NCBI GenBank assembly: GCA_024399015.1
Contig: JAKSIC010000006.1
Location: 1 to 64,000, forward strand
Reading direction: 5' to 3'
Origin: Fibrobacter sp.
Lineage (GTDB): Bacteria > Fibrobacterota > Fibrobacteria > Fibrobacterales > Fibrobacteraceae
DNA length: 64,000 nt
The notes below the pieces were generated by a model that was not told the DNA's origin, ran no database searches, and saw only the letters and a program-made list of their open reading frames with translations. This document shows, piece by piece, positions 15,205-23,776 of this stretch. Within the stretch, counting starts at the first letter, position 1. Each line of letters opens with the position of its first letter. A program made the position numbers and the translations under genes.

Positions 15205-16653
15205 CTACTTATTGATTCTGCGACCCTTAAGGTTGTAAGCTTTAGCTTCACCAAATTCCACATAGAGCATTCCGTTCTTGCGGAACACCTGGCTTTGATA
15301 AACACGGCCTGCGATATCGTTATTGCCGCGAAGTTCACGAACACCAATAGACAAAGTGGAGTCCTGAGCCGTGGTATCCTTTACTGTAGAATCCGGCTTT
15401 GATTCTTCCGGCTTATATTCCGAAGGCTTCATAATACGCCACTTCTGGTTCCATTCCCAACTGGTATTCCAGTCCTGAACAACGCGCTGTCCATCAGAAG
15501 TAGAACGCAGATAATGACCGCTATGAAGCATCTTCAAACGGTACTGATTGCTGTACTGATTTTCAAGTACAACTTTCTGATGGTTCTTGCCGTTCCAAGT
15601 ATAAACTCCTGCAGTAACACCCGGATCAGTAGTTTCGTTGGGCATTTCCACCACCATATCACCGAAATTGATTCGGAACGTTGTAGCGGATAACGGAGTA
15701 ATCAAAGCAACAGCAGACTCATCAGCGCAATCACCGAGAACCAATTTCTTTTCGCTGTTAGGCATCATACAAGTCTTGAAGGCTTCATTATAAATCAAGA
15801 CCGTATCTGGCTTTGCCGGCTTAGCCTGCCACACGCGAACCCAGTCCGCTTCAAAGTAAGCAGGATTATTGGCTGTAACTTCAATATCATCTCCAGCCCA
15901 GCCGCCAATAGCCAGGTTCACAATGATATACTGAGCAGACAGCTGCTTAATTTCTGTGGGGCGATTATAGCTTGCAAACTTCTTATCGTCAAAGTAGAAG
16001 CTCAAGGTAGACTCATCCCATTCCACAGCGTAAGTGTGGAAGTCTGCAGAACGGTCTACATCATCATCCTTGTGACCACCGAAAGAAGCTTCGTGATCCC
16101 AGGCGGAGCCATGGCTATTGTACCAATCCGGAGTGGTGTAATGCAAGTAGTAATGGTGCTGCTTACGGGAGGCAGGAATTTCAAGAATATCAATTTCCGG
16201 AGGCCAGCCATCCTGCAGGGTCCAGAAGGCAGGCCAGGTTCCCTTATGCTTCGGAGCCTTGAATCGGCCTTCAATGTAGCCGTACTTCACTTCGAAATGG
16301 CCCTTGGTATCGATAGCTGCGGAAGTGTAATCTACAGGAATTTCCTTGCCGTTGAACTTGGCAGTGCCCGTTGCCTTGGGATGCTTTTTAGCTTCGCCCT
16401 TCAGCATCAGTTTGCCATCTTTCACAATGACGTTTTCTTCTGCACAATAGGCACGATGGTTGTGAGTGTGGCCCCAGTTGTAAGTGGGATTCCATTTTTT
16501 CAAATCAAGAGCATCGCCATCGAAGTTATCTTCGAAGACCAGATCCCATCCACTGTAATTTGACGGAGGATTGGCAACAGCAACAGCAGCCAATGCACAG
16601 ATTGTTCCTACGAAAGCCTTTGCACAAAGGCTCTTCACTCCAAAGTTTTTCAT
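15205..16653 (-). CDS. Secreted GH16 beta-glucanase with C-terminal accessory domains
   Basis: 482 residues, exported (signal peptide MKNFGVKSLCAKAFVG...VAVA). Residues about 34-290 are a glycoside hydrolase family 16 domain with the catalytic motif Glu153-Ile-Asp155-Ile-Leu-Glu158 (nucleophile and acid/base), so it cleaves beta-1,3 and/or beta-1,4 glucan or a related polysaccharide. The following about 130 residues end in WNQKWRI, a QxW-like pattern suggesting a ricin-type beta-trefoil (CBM13-like) module. A Thr/Ser/Asp linker (PDSTVKDTTAQDSTLS) then leads to a short C-terminal segment ending in basic residues, as in other Fibrobacter exo-enzymes. The start at 16653 is preferred because GAGG lies 6-7 nt upstream. 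Confidence 0.9.
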   Translation of the reverse strand: MKNFGVKSLCAKAFVGTICALAAVAVANPPSNYSGWDLVFEDNFDGDALDLKKWNPTYNWGHTHNHRAYCAEENVIVKDGKLMLKGEAKKHPKATGTAKFNGKEIPVDYTSAAIDTKGHFEVKYGYIEGRFKAPKHKGTWPAFWTLQDGWPPEIDILEIPASRKQHHYYLHYTTPDWYNSHGSAWDHEASFGGHKDDDVDRSADFHTYAVEWDESTLSFYFDDKKFASYNRPTEIKQLSAQYIIVNLAIGGWAGDDIEVTANNPAYFEADWVRVWQAKPAKPDTVLIYNEAFKTCMMPNSEKKLVLGDCADESAVALITPLSATTFRINFGDMVVEMPNETTDPGVTAGVYTWNGKNHQKVVLENQYSNQYRLKMLHSGHYLRSTSDGQRVVQDWNTSWEWNQKWRIMKPSEYKPEESKPDSTVKDTTAQDSTLSIGVRELRGNNDIAGRVYQSQVFRKNGMLYVEFGEAKAYNLKGRRINK

Positions 16654-16759
16654 ACCCATCCTCGCCTGCATCACCCATAAACACCACAATCCGCAGGCAG
16701 TACCCTAAATATAACGTCTAACGCGGACTTTTCAAAATGTGGACTTTTTCGTACAAATA

Positions 16760-16787
16760 AAAAAAGCCCCCTTTTCAGGGGACTTTC
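16760..16787 (-). terminator. Intrinsic terminator after the TPR protein
   Basis: On the minus strand AAGTCCCC-TGAAAA-GGGGGCTT is followed by TTTTT. It lies just downstream of the stop at 16810 and upstream of the GH16 gene. Confidence 0.8.
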
Positions 16788-16809
16788 TTAAACTTTGACC
16801 GTGAAAAAA

Positions 16810-18300
16810 CTAGCGCTTTCTCTTGGGCAATTCCTTGGCATGCTTTTCAAGCCAAACAGCGTCTTCCAAAGCGCGTTCTGCTTCGGTAGCCCAGTCGGAA
16901 TCCGGGAACTGCTGCACCACTTCGCGGTAACGAGTAACGGCACTGTGGAAGTCACGCATTTCGCGATAGATGTTACCCATCTGGAGCATAGTGAAATAAC
17001 GTTCTTCTGGATTCTGTTCTGTTTCCAGCAAAGTCTTGTACATCTGAAGAGCAGCTTCCAAACTACCAGAAGTTACCAACAAATTAGCGTTCTTCACAGA
17101 AGGTTCTACAGGAGCTTCAGCGGGAGCTGCTTCTGCAGTCTGTGTTTCAGTGGCAGCGGCCTGAGGCGCATTCTTTGCAGCAGTCTGAGCAGCCTTGTCC
17201 TTTGCAGGAGCTTCAGCAGTCTTGGTCTCTGCAGCCTTTTCTGCAGCTGCGGCCTTTTCTTCTGCGGCAGCCTTGTCTGCTTCAGCCTTTGCAGCCTTGA
17301 TGGCAGCCAAACGTTCTTCAGCATTTCTGCGATTCTTTGCAGCAGGACCAGCCTTCTTCAAGTAAGCAGCCAGGAACTTCTGTTCCTGATCCACCTTGGA
17401 ATTTTTCTGATAAATGAGAGACAAGTAGTAGTTGGCTTCGTTGCCTTCTTCCTTGTATTCCAAGCCCTTCTTCAAGTTGTATTCAGCCTTGTCCATTTCA
17501 CCCATTTCAAAACGGGTAAGACCGGCATAGAAGTAAGCACCAGCATGACCCGGTGTCTTCTTCAAAACTTCGCGCCAAGCCTTTGCTGCTTCGGCATAAT
17601 TCTGTTCTGCAAAGAGAGCCTTACCTCTTTCAAAAGGATCAATGGGAAGGGCCTTTTCTTCAACCGGAGCAGGAGCGGCGGCCTTCGGTTCTTCCTTCTT
17701 GGCTGGAGCAGCTTCGGCGACCTTGGCCGGTGCAGGTTCTGCAGCCTTCACCGATTCTGCAGCCTTTGCGGGAGCGGGTTCAGCAACCTTGGCAGATTCA
17801 GTCTTAGGTTCGGCCACGGGAGCCGGTTCAACCTTAGGTTCCGCCTTCGGAGCTTCAGCAACCTTCGCAGGTTCTGCAGCAGGAGTTTCTACAGAGGAAG
17901 CTTCAATCGGAGCTACGACAGGAGCTTCTGCCACTTCTTCCACCGGACGATTCTTCGGATCCTTAGCGCGTTCATCTGCAGCCTTGGACTTCTGGCCCAG
18001 AGCTTCGTAGACCTTGGCAGCACCTTCGTAGGCTGCGCTCATGGTCGGATCAAACTTGTATGCCAAACGGTAGTTGGCCAAAGCACCACTATAGTCCTTC
18101 ATCTTCACGCGGACTTCAGCGGCAGCAAAATATGCTTCGGAGTTCTTGGGATTTTCAGCCAGCATGGCACGGTATTCACCCAAAGCCATTTCATAGTTTC
18201 CCTTTGCCTCAAAAATTGCCCCCTGTTCCATGCGAGGGTCTGCGGCAAAGGAATAGCCAATCAAAAGAGACAAAGCAATTGCAGAAATTCGAATATTCAT
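16810..18300 (-). CDS. Exported TPR-repeat protein with long Ala/Pro/Glu linkers
   Basis: 496 residues with an N-terminal signal peptide (MNIRISAIALSLLIGYSFA-AD). Three TPR blocks are separated by low-complexity linkers: residues about 22-110 (GNYEMALGEYRAMLAENPKN, DYSGALANYRLAYKFDP), about 225-310 (FERGKALFAEQNYAEAAKAWREVLKKTP) and the C-terminal about 420-490 (EERYFTMLQMGNIYREMRDFHSAVTRYREVVQQFPDSDW, reminiscent of YbgF/CpoB-type repeats). The linkers are built of EPA, KAAEPAPAKVAE-like units. A periplasmic scaffold role, perhaps in envelope assembly, is an inference from export and repeats only. It is transcribed alone. Confidence 0.8.
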   Translation of the reverse strand: MNIRISAIALSLLIGYSFAADPRMEQGAIFEAKGNYEMALGEYRAMLAENPKNSEAYFAAAEVRVKMKDYSGALANYRLAYKFDPTMSAAYEGAAKVYEALGQKSKAADERAKDPKNRPVEEVAEAPVVAPIEASSVETPAAEPAKVAEAPKAEPKVEPAPVAEPKTESAKVAEPAPAKAAESVKAAEPAPAKVAEAAPAKKEEPKAAAPAPVEEKALPIDPFERGKALFAEQNYAEAAKAWREVLKKTPGHAGAYFYAGLTRFEMGEMDKAEYNLKKGLEYKEEGNEANYYLSLIYQKNSKVDQEQKFLAAYLKKAGPAAKNRRNAEERLAAIKAAKAEADKAAAEEKAAAAEKAAETKTAEAPAKDKAAQTAAKNAPQAAATETQTAEAAPAEAPVEPSVKNANLLVTSGSLEAALQMYKTLLETEQNPEERYFTMLQMGNIYREMRDFHSAVTRYREVVQQFPDSDWATEAERALEDAVWLEKHAKELPKRKR

Positions 18301-18499
18301 ACTACAAATTTAACTAATTTCCAAACACGCAAGTCATTGACACTCAATAAGTTACACGTTTTGCAGGTCTTTTTCTTGAAATCACCAGTTTCTCCCTATC
18401 TTACACCTTTTATAAAATCTTTTTACCCATAAAAACGGCGTTTTTTTGCCCATTAAAAGCTAAATTACAGGTACAACTTTCGACGTTAAAGGTTTTTTA

Positions 18500-18700
18500 A
18501 TGGGTAGACTGATTCAATACATCCTGGCGGGAGTCCTGGTGGACATCATCCTCTTCGCATTGCATTACGCCATTTCCGATGACTTTTTCGCCAATACCAT
18601 CGGAAACAACATCATGTTGGTTCTCTACCTTCTGGGCATCATTGTTCCCTGCGCCATCTATTACATCAAGATGCCTCCTGGACGAGATACCAGACCTTAA
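18500..18700 (+). CDS. Small two-helix membrane protein
   Basis: 66 residues with two hydrophobic helices (LIQYILAGVLVDIILFALHYAI and IMLVLYLLGIIVPCAIYYI) and a short basic tail. AAAGG lies 7-8 nt upstream of the ATG and a strong terminator follows, so this is a discrete gene. The upstream gap (18301-18499) holds only promoter-like AT-rich sequence, including a GCTAAATTA element also seen before 2993. Function unknown. Confidence 0.7.
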   Translation: MGRLIQYILAGVLVDIILFALHYAISDDFFANTIGNNIMLVLYLLGIIVPCAIYYIKMPPGRDTRP

Positions 18701-18705
18701 AGTTT

Positions 18706-18738
18706 AAAACCTCCCTCCTCGGGAGGTTTTCTTTTTTT
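18706..18738 (+). terminator. Intrinsic terminator after the small membrane protein
   Basis: AAAACCTCCC-TCCT-CGGGAGGTTTT hairpin (one-base offset) followed by CTTTTTTT. Confidence 0.85.
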
Positions 18739-18752
18739 GCCCACGAGTCAAA

Positions 18753-18783
18753 ACAAAAAACGCAATCCCAAGGACTGCGTTTT
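18753..18783 (-). terminator. Intrinsic terminator after the YfhO-like gene
   Basis: On the minus strand AAAACGCAgt / atTGCGTTTT with a short loop, followed by TTTTTTG. It lies 50-80 nt downstream of the stop at 18833. Confidence 0.75.
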
Positions 18784-18832
18784 CATTTTCAGCTCAACTC
18801 TGCGAAATGTCGCGGAACGCTATAGGCAACCG

Positions 18833-21652
18833 TTATGCCTTGCGGCTACGGACTGCAGCGAACACGCCAAGGCCAGCCAAAAGAATCAAGGCAACAATGC
18901 TCACCTTGACACTGGCGTGGAACGGAGCGCTTCGATATTCCATACGGACTTCAGACCTACCTGCAGGAATTTCTACAGCGCGAAGAGTTCCAAAAGCCTT
19001 GTAAACCTTAGCTTCAGAGCCATTCACATAAGCCTTCCAGTAAGGATGATAGTTGCCAGCAACCACCATAAAGCCCGGACGGTTAGCTTCTACACTAAAC
19101 ACCTGGGTATCCATCTTAGGACTAGCGATAAGCTTTGCTGAACCTTGGATGGGGCCGTTTGCAGCGACGCTTCCCTTATAGTCATTGGCGGGAGCTTCAG
19201 ACAAAATAACCTTTTCCTTGAAGAAGAACTTTCCTTCTTCATCAGCATACTTCGATGCAGCAGGCTTTGCAGCAACAGGAACAGCAGCAGTAGAATCCGC
19301 GGAGCCTTCAGCAACAGTGCTATCTGCGACATTTTCAGCAACCGGCTCTGCGACCGGTTCTTCAGTCTTTTCCACGCGCAAAGCAGACTGTTCATGCAAA
19401 GTCTTAAGGGCTGTTTCATCATCCATCACAACAGCTTCACCGAAGAGGTAAGCCTCACCCATTGCAGTAAAGTTTACGGTAACAGGCATATTCTGAGAGA
19501 AATCCTGAACGATAAATCTGATGTTCATCAAGTCAAGGAACGGACGCGGAATATTAGGATTGAGCGCACCCTGATTGATGTCATTCATGGTAAGGTTCAT
19601 CAAGTAGTTGGCATTTCTCTGACCGCCACGGAATTCGCGGTAACTTGCAAGTTCATTATCATGAATACCGTCGGCATTGCGCAGGTGGTACTGCGGAAGA
19701 ATGTTACCACTCAAAGCCTTGTTGCGGGAAATAGAAAGAATGCGAGGAGTATTCAGAGAATCTGCCTTATAAGGAGCCTTGATTGCAGCAGCAATGGGAT
19801 TGGTGGGCTGCAAGTATTCAGAAGCAGGAACGTTCTGAACGAAAGCTCCATTGATAAAGAACAGTTCTACACCAGCAAAAATGGCGAGTACAGCGGCCTT
19901 TGCAGCAACACCAGCCTTCCACTTGAACACGCCCCAAGTAGCGGCAATAACAACAAGAATCAAAATGAATCCAGGAATCACCTTGCCTGCAGTTGCGTTC
20001 ATCACCACTTCATTCAGAGGCTTGAAATAAGGAGCTGTAATAGGATCATTCATCAAGTTCTGACCGCTCATCAGCATCACGCCAATGAATGCGAAACCGA
20101 ACAAGATGCAAGCCTGAACACCGCGATGAGTTCCCGGCAAACCTGCCTTATAGGCATCCATAAGATTTGCAACAGAGAATTTCTTACCCTGGTCATCCAT
20201 ACTCATGACACCCAGGCAGAGAACCGCGTAGGCAATCATCACTACGAGACCGACGGGGCCGATAAAGGTGGTCCACGCAAAACGGGCAATCACAGCAAGC
20301 ACCAGCAAAATCACATACATTACAGAACCGTGCATCAAACCACGGCGGTCCTTTTCCAAAGCAGCAACTTCTTCCGGATTTTCTGTAGAAGCGGTTGCAG
20401 TCAAGGTCTTCAGCACAGGTCCGGCCATCATCACCAACAAGAGCGGCAACCAGAACAAAGCCATACCCGGGGCACGGAAATTCTTGACACCCGGCAAAAT
20501 ATTGTACCACAACTTGAACAAAGGAGAATGGTCGCCCATACCATAGCTAAGAGCAACCACGGCACCCATACCCCAGAAAGCGGCATAACGACGCTTACCC
20601 GGCAGGAACAGGCAGAGGAAACCAAGGAAAGTCAAGAGAGCGCCAGCATTGTTGTGGTCCAGCTTAAAGGCATTGTGACCCCAGTAGAACGGGGATCCTC
20701 CACCAGAAGCCATGCTGCGGTATTCATCCATGGTCACGTTCACAAAGGAACTGCCTTCCAGGTCGCCAGTCTTTTCATTCTGTTCGTAGACATCAACGCC
20801 GACAAAGCCCGGCAAAAGCATCTGAGCCATTTCTTCCTGATGCAGGGACCAGCTCACTGCGTGACCATAATTGGTATGGCTATCATCACCACGGACAGAC
20901 TGAGTGGTGGTGTAAAGATAAGGCGGAATAATCTGGAAGCAGGAAATTGCCAAGCCGAAAGCGAGACCGATAGCAGCAAGACCAATACGCTTGCCGCGGG
21001 TCTGAAGACCATTGCAATGGAAAGCGATTTCATAAAGAGTATAAAGGCCAGCGCCCCACAGGAACAAGTAAGTCAACTGCAAGTGGGAACCCAGAATCAT
21101 CCAGGCAACGCTCAAAGCAAGCACAATCATATAAGGAATGCTGCCGGTACGAACCACCTTACGGATTGCAAGCAAAGCCAAGGGAGCGATGGCGAACACC
21201 ATCATCTTACCATCGTGGCCACCGTAGAGGTAAGTGAAGAATTCCGGGGAGAAGGCATAAAGCATACCCAGAAGGCCAGCCCACCACTTGTTATCCGTCA
21301 GGTTCCAGGCCAAAGCCATGGCACTCATGAAAGCAACCCACAGGGTGAGGATAAACTTGAAACCTACGGCACGAGCCGGATCCATAAGGAACTGCACCCA
21401 GACCAGGGGATGATAGGCATCGGCGAAGAGAGCGTCGATAGTCGGCACACCGCCCAAGCGGCTATCGTCCCATTCTGTAAGGACAGCATTGAAGGTACGG
21501 AGGATTCGGCTACCGATACCATTCAGCTGGTCGCTATTCAGCATCAACTGAGTAGAATCAAAAGCGAATCCACGGAACACCACCAGAAGGATGGCGAAGA
21601 ACAGCACGGACATAGCCGCAAAAAACGCAGGTTTCTTTTCAAAAATCTTCAT
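18833..21652 (-). CDS. YfhO-like multi-pass membrane protein
   Basis: 939 residues with at least a dozen membrane helices in the first 600 residues, then a long Ala/Glu/Val-rich soluble region and a last helix near the C-terminus (VKVSIVALILLAGLGVFAAV) followed by a basic tail. The N-terminal part (NSDQLNGIGSRILRTFNAVL, WDDSRLGGVPTIDALFADAYHPL) and the C-terminal NRPGFMVVAGNYHPYWKAYVNGSEA segment fit the YfhO family, GT-C-like proteins linked in Gram-positives to glycosylation of teichoic acids. Here a role in surface glycan or lipid glycosylation is only inferred. The ATG at 21652 is preferred over a TTG three codons upstream. TAAATTG lies 6 nt before it. Confidence 0.82.
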   Translation of the reverse strand: MKIFEKKPAFFAAMSVLFFAILLVVFRGFAFDSTQLMLNSDQLNGIGSRILRTFNAVLTEWDDSRLGGVPTIDALFADAYHPLVWVQFLMDPARAVGFKFILTLWVAFMSAMALAWNLTDNKWWAGLLGMLYAFSPEFFTYLYGGHDGKMMVFAIAPLALLAIRKVVRTGSIPYMIVLALSVAWMILGSHLQLTYLFLWGAGLYTLYEIAFHCNGLQTRGKRIGLAAIGLAFGLAISCFQIIPPYLYTTTQSVRGDDSHTNYGHAVSWSLHQEEMAQMLLPGFVGVDVYEQNEKTGDLEGSSFVNVTMDEYRSMASGGGSPFYWGHNAFKLDHNNAGALLTFLGFLCLFLPGKRRYAAFWGMGAVVALSYGMGDHSPLFKLWYNILPGVKNFRAPGMALFWLPLLLVMMAGPVLKTLTATASTENPEEVAALEKDRRGLMHGSVMYVILLVLAVIARFAWTTFIGPVGLVVMIAYAVLCLGVMSMDDQGKKFSVANLMDAYKAGLPGTHRGVQACILFGFAFIGVMLMSGQNLMNDPITAPYFKPLNEVVMNATAGKVIPGFILILVVIAATWGVFKWKAGVAAKAAVLAIFAGVELFFINGAFVQNVPASEYLQPTNPIAAAIKAPYKADSLNTPRILSISRNKALSGNILPQYHLRNADGIHDNELASYREFRGGQRNANYLMNLTMNDINQGALNPNIPRPFLDLMNIRFIVQDFSQNMPVTVNFTAMGEAYLFGEAVVMDDETALKTLHEQSALRVEKTEEPVAEPVAENVADSTVAEGSADSTAAVPVAAKPAASKYADEEGKFFFKEKVILSEAPANDYKGSVAANGPIQGSAKLIASPKMDTQVFSVEANRPGFMVVAGNYHPYWKAYVNGSEAKVYKAFGTLRAVEIPAGRSEVRMEYRSAPFHASVKVSIVALILLAGLGVFAAVRSRKA

Positions 21653-21682
21653 GGCAGACAATTTAGTAAAGGTGCGCGGGAA

Positions 21683-21713
21683 TAAAAAAAACGCCCCGTT
21701 TTTAACGAGGCGT
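21683..21713 (-). terminator. Intrinsic terminator after the 36-residue peptide gene
   Basis: On the minus strand ACGCCtCGTT-AAA-AACGgGGCGT followed by TTTTTTT. It closes the small unit at 21738-21848 and lies just upstream of the YfhO-like start. Confidence 0.85.
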
Positions 21714-21737
21714 ACAAAGAACTATTTGCGGGACCAA

Positions 21738-21848
21738 TTAGTCAACGGTGTTTTCGTCGGTCACGGTAGTCTTCATGAGGCAATAGACACCAAAAGCGGA
21801 AATAACGCAAGCGGCGATAATTGCAACATACTTAATGATTCTGGCCAT
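21738..21848 (-). CDS. 36-residue single-helix membrane peptide
   Basis: A small gene below usual length cut-offs. It begins MARIIKYVAIIAACVISAFG, continues VYCLMKTTVTDENTVD and stops at 21738. Residues 4-25 form one hydrophobic helix with a basic N-terminus, so it is probably inner-membrane with its acidic C-terminus outside. Support comes from a strong AAGGAG site 7 nt before the ATG, a -35/-10 pair with 17-bp spacing upstream (21882-21910), and a strong terminator downstream. Two Cys residues (14 and 23) lie within the helix. There is no similarity to a family I know; function unknown. Confidence 0.72.
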   Translation of the reverse strand: MARIIKYVAIIAACVISAFGVYCLMKTTVTDENTVD

Positions 21849-21881
21849 ACTTAAACTCCTTAATGTTTATTTCTGTTTCAC

Positions 21882-21910
21882 AAAATATTTGTTTTTCCAA
21901 AAAAATGCAA
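21882..21910 (-). promoter_or_regulatory. Promoter of the 36-residue peptide gene
   Basis: On the minus strand TTGCAT (21905-21910), a 17-bp spacer, then TATTTT followed by G (21882-21887). This would give a leader of roughly 25-30 nt containing the AAGGAG site. It is one of the few promoters here with a normal-length leader. Confidence 0.55.
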
Positions 21911-21936
21911 GTCGGGTCTGTTAAAAATCACACTTT

Positions 21937-22887
21937 TTAATCGTTTTTCGTCAAAATCATGCAAATAACAGGCAACTTCTTGTCCACCTCGTTTTCGCTG
22001 GGGATGATTTCGCTTTCGAGAACGGTGCAGTTCAGTTCCTTCACGAAAAATTCCAGCTGAGAACGGTCGAAACCAAGCCAAATATGACCGTGGGTGGTGC
22101 GGAAGGATTCTTCCTTGTGCTGAGCCAAGTCCAGCAAGGCAAGCATTCCACCCGGTTTCAAGATGCGGACGGCTTCCTTGAGAGCCAGTCGCGGGTCCAT
22201 AGCATGATGGAGCACCTGACTCATGAGGACCAAGTCCGCAAAATCTGCAGGAAGGCCAGTCTTTACCATGTCTGCAACCTTGGGAGACACATTGGTAATA
22301 CCCTTCTGCTTCAAGATCTTCTGGAAGCCACTAATGACCTTGGGATCGCAGTCCAGGGAGGTCACGTGCTTGCAACGTCCACAAAGCATCAAGGACAAGT
22401 CGCCGCCTTCGCCGCAGCCCACGTCCACAGCGTTTTCAAAAGGCTGCATCAACTTGCTGAAGAGGCTGATCTGGGCCTTGAGGCTACCGCCTGCCTGGTC
22501 CAGCTTATGAATCTGGTTCTTGGTGTTATCGGAACGTTCTTCCAAGGCCTGGGCAGCACGGCACTTAAGGATTTCCTTGTCCGGAAGTTCCTCGTAGGCT
22601 TCGCGGATCATGGAAAGCATGCGGTTGCTCAGGTAAAGTTCTTCACTCAGGCGATAGTAGGCCTTGATACCGTCGCGGCGGTCCTTCAGCAAGTTGCAGG
22701 AGGAAAGCTTGGCCAGGTGGCGGCTGGCGTTACTCTGGTGAATATCCAGAATATCCTTGATTTCGTTGACGGTGAATTCAGCCTGGTCCAACAGCAAAAG
22801 AATCTTCAGGCGCATTTCGTCGGAAATGGTGCCGAAGAGGTCCATGCTAGGAACGATAGGTTCGCGAGTGTAATTTGAATTTGCCAC
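21937..22887 (-). CDS. ArsR-family DNA-binding domain fused to a SAM-dependent methyltransferase
   Basis: 316 residues, GTG start behind CGGAG. Residues about 15-85 form an ArsR-type winged helix (LFGTISDEMRLKILLLLDQAEFTVNEI, DIHQSNASRHLAKLSSCNLLKDRRDGIKAYYRL). Residues about 140-270 are a class I methyltransferase (motif I VDVGCGEGG at 154-162; VLMSQVLHHAMDP; LKPGGMLALLDL). Cys residues occur, but no classical CxC metal site is evident in the recognition helix. The fusion family is widespread; it may sense SAM or a methyl-acceptor substrate rather than a metal, which is inference. It is monocistronic and divergent from the PAP2 gene, with which it shares a 52-bp promoter region. Confidence 0.88.
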   Translation of the reverse strand: MANSNYTREPIVPSMDLFGTISDEMRLKILLLLDQAEFTVNEIKDILDIHQSNASRHLAKLSSCNLLKDRRDGIKAYYRLSEELYLSNRMLSMIREAYEELPDKEILKCRAAQALEERSDNTKNQIHKLDQAGGSLKAQISLFSKLMQPFENAVDVGCGEGGDLSLMLCGRCKHVTSLDCDPKVISGFQKILKQKGITNVSPKVADMVKTGLPADFADLVLMSQVLHHAMDPRLALKEAVRILKPGGMLALLDLAQHKEESFRTTHGHIWLGFDRSQLEFFVKELNCTVLESEIIPSENEVDKKLPVICMILTKND

Positions 22888-22939
22888 AAAAACTCCGTAG
22901 GAAGTTATACTGCCAATATAATTTTTTTAGTTTAGGCCT

Positions 22940-23761
22940 GTGGAAAAACGAAGTTCAATCATACGCTCTCTGGCCCTATCCGCCATTTTATGCCTGTGGT
23001 GTACCCCATCCAAGGCTTCCGCAGAGATTGAATACGAACTCTCCCCCACCTTGGATATTACACTTTCTGTATTAGGAGCCGCTGCCCAGGGAATCGGTTC
23101 CTACCTTCACAGCCAGATGGAAATCAAGGACCGCGACGCTTTGCGCCCTGCCAAAGACTTCCTCCCCTGGGATAGAAAGTTCATGGGCCGTTACAGCGAA
23201 ACTGCAGATTTAATGAGCGATATTGGATCCGTTATCGCAGTTGCACCCTTGGCCATCGGTGGTTATGCATGGTATAGTGGAGCGTCCAACGGAAAAGAAT
23301 TCGCCACATTCTCCCTTATGTTCTTCCAATCCGTATTATTCCAAAGCGGAATAAACCTGGCGACCCGCTCTTTGGAAATTTGGCCGCGCCCTTACATCTA
23401 TTCTGAATGCGAAAAGGGAAAAGAGGCAGCCCAAAATGCCAAGGGGGAAGCCTACGGTTCCTTCTTTTCGGGCCATGCTTCCGCCGCTTTTACGGTAGCG
23501 GTTTTCGCCTCGGAATGGTATGACCAAGTCTTCCCCAACTCAGCAAATACGGGGCTTGTACGAGCATTGGCATTTTCCTTGGCAGGATTCGAAAGCGTGC
23601 TTCGTGTAGCCGCAGGAAAGCATTACCCCACCGATATTCTTATAGGGGCATTAGTCGGAACCGGTGTAAGTTACGGAGTTCTTACATTGCATAAAAATCG
23701 GAACAAAAAGTTCTCCTTGTGGGCATTTCCAGGTGTAGCAGGCGCCACATTTTTGTTTTGA
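22940..23761 (+). CDS. PAP2-family membrane phosphatase
   Basis: 273 residues, GTG start, signal peptide or first helix MEKRSSIIRSLALSAILCLWC. The three phosphatase signatures are present in adapted form: TRSLEIWPRPYIY (basic residues plus Arg-Pro), SFFSGHASAAF (Ser-Gly-His) and SVLRVAAGKHYPTDILIG (Arg, His and the following Thr-Asp). The family removes phosphate from lipids such as undecaprenyl pyrophosphate or phosphatidic acid on the periplasmic side. The substrate here is unknown. TAGTTTAG lies 4 nt before the start codon and no Shine-Dalgarno sequence is visible. Confidence 0.87.
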   Translation: MEKRSSIIRSLALSAILCLWCTPSKASAEIEYELSPTLDITLSVLGAAAQGIGSYLHSQMEIKDRDALRPAKDFLPWDRKFMGRYSETADLMSDIGSVIAVAPLAIGGYAWYSGASNGKEFATFSLMFFQSVLFQSGINLATRSLEIWPRPYIYSECEKGKEAAQNAKGEAYGSFFSGHASAAFTVAVFASEWYDQVFPNSANTGLVRALAFSLAGFESVLRVAAGKHYPTDILIGALVGTGVSYGVLTLHKNRNKKFSLWAFPGVAGATFLF

Positions 23762-23776
23762 AAACTTTTTATAACA

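Noticed and set aside
16795-18432. 545-codon Ser/Phe/Cys-rich plus-strand frame
   Set aside because: Reverse complement of the Ala/Glu/Lys repeats of the TPR protein; low complexity and no signals.
19145-21685. 846-codon plus-strand open frame opposite the YfhO-like gene
   Set aside because: Antisense frame with His/Gln-rich nonsense composition and no promoter or ribosome-binding site; the minus-strand gene is clear.
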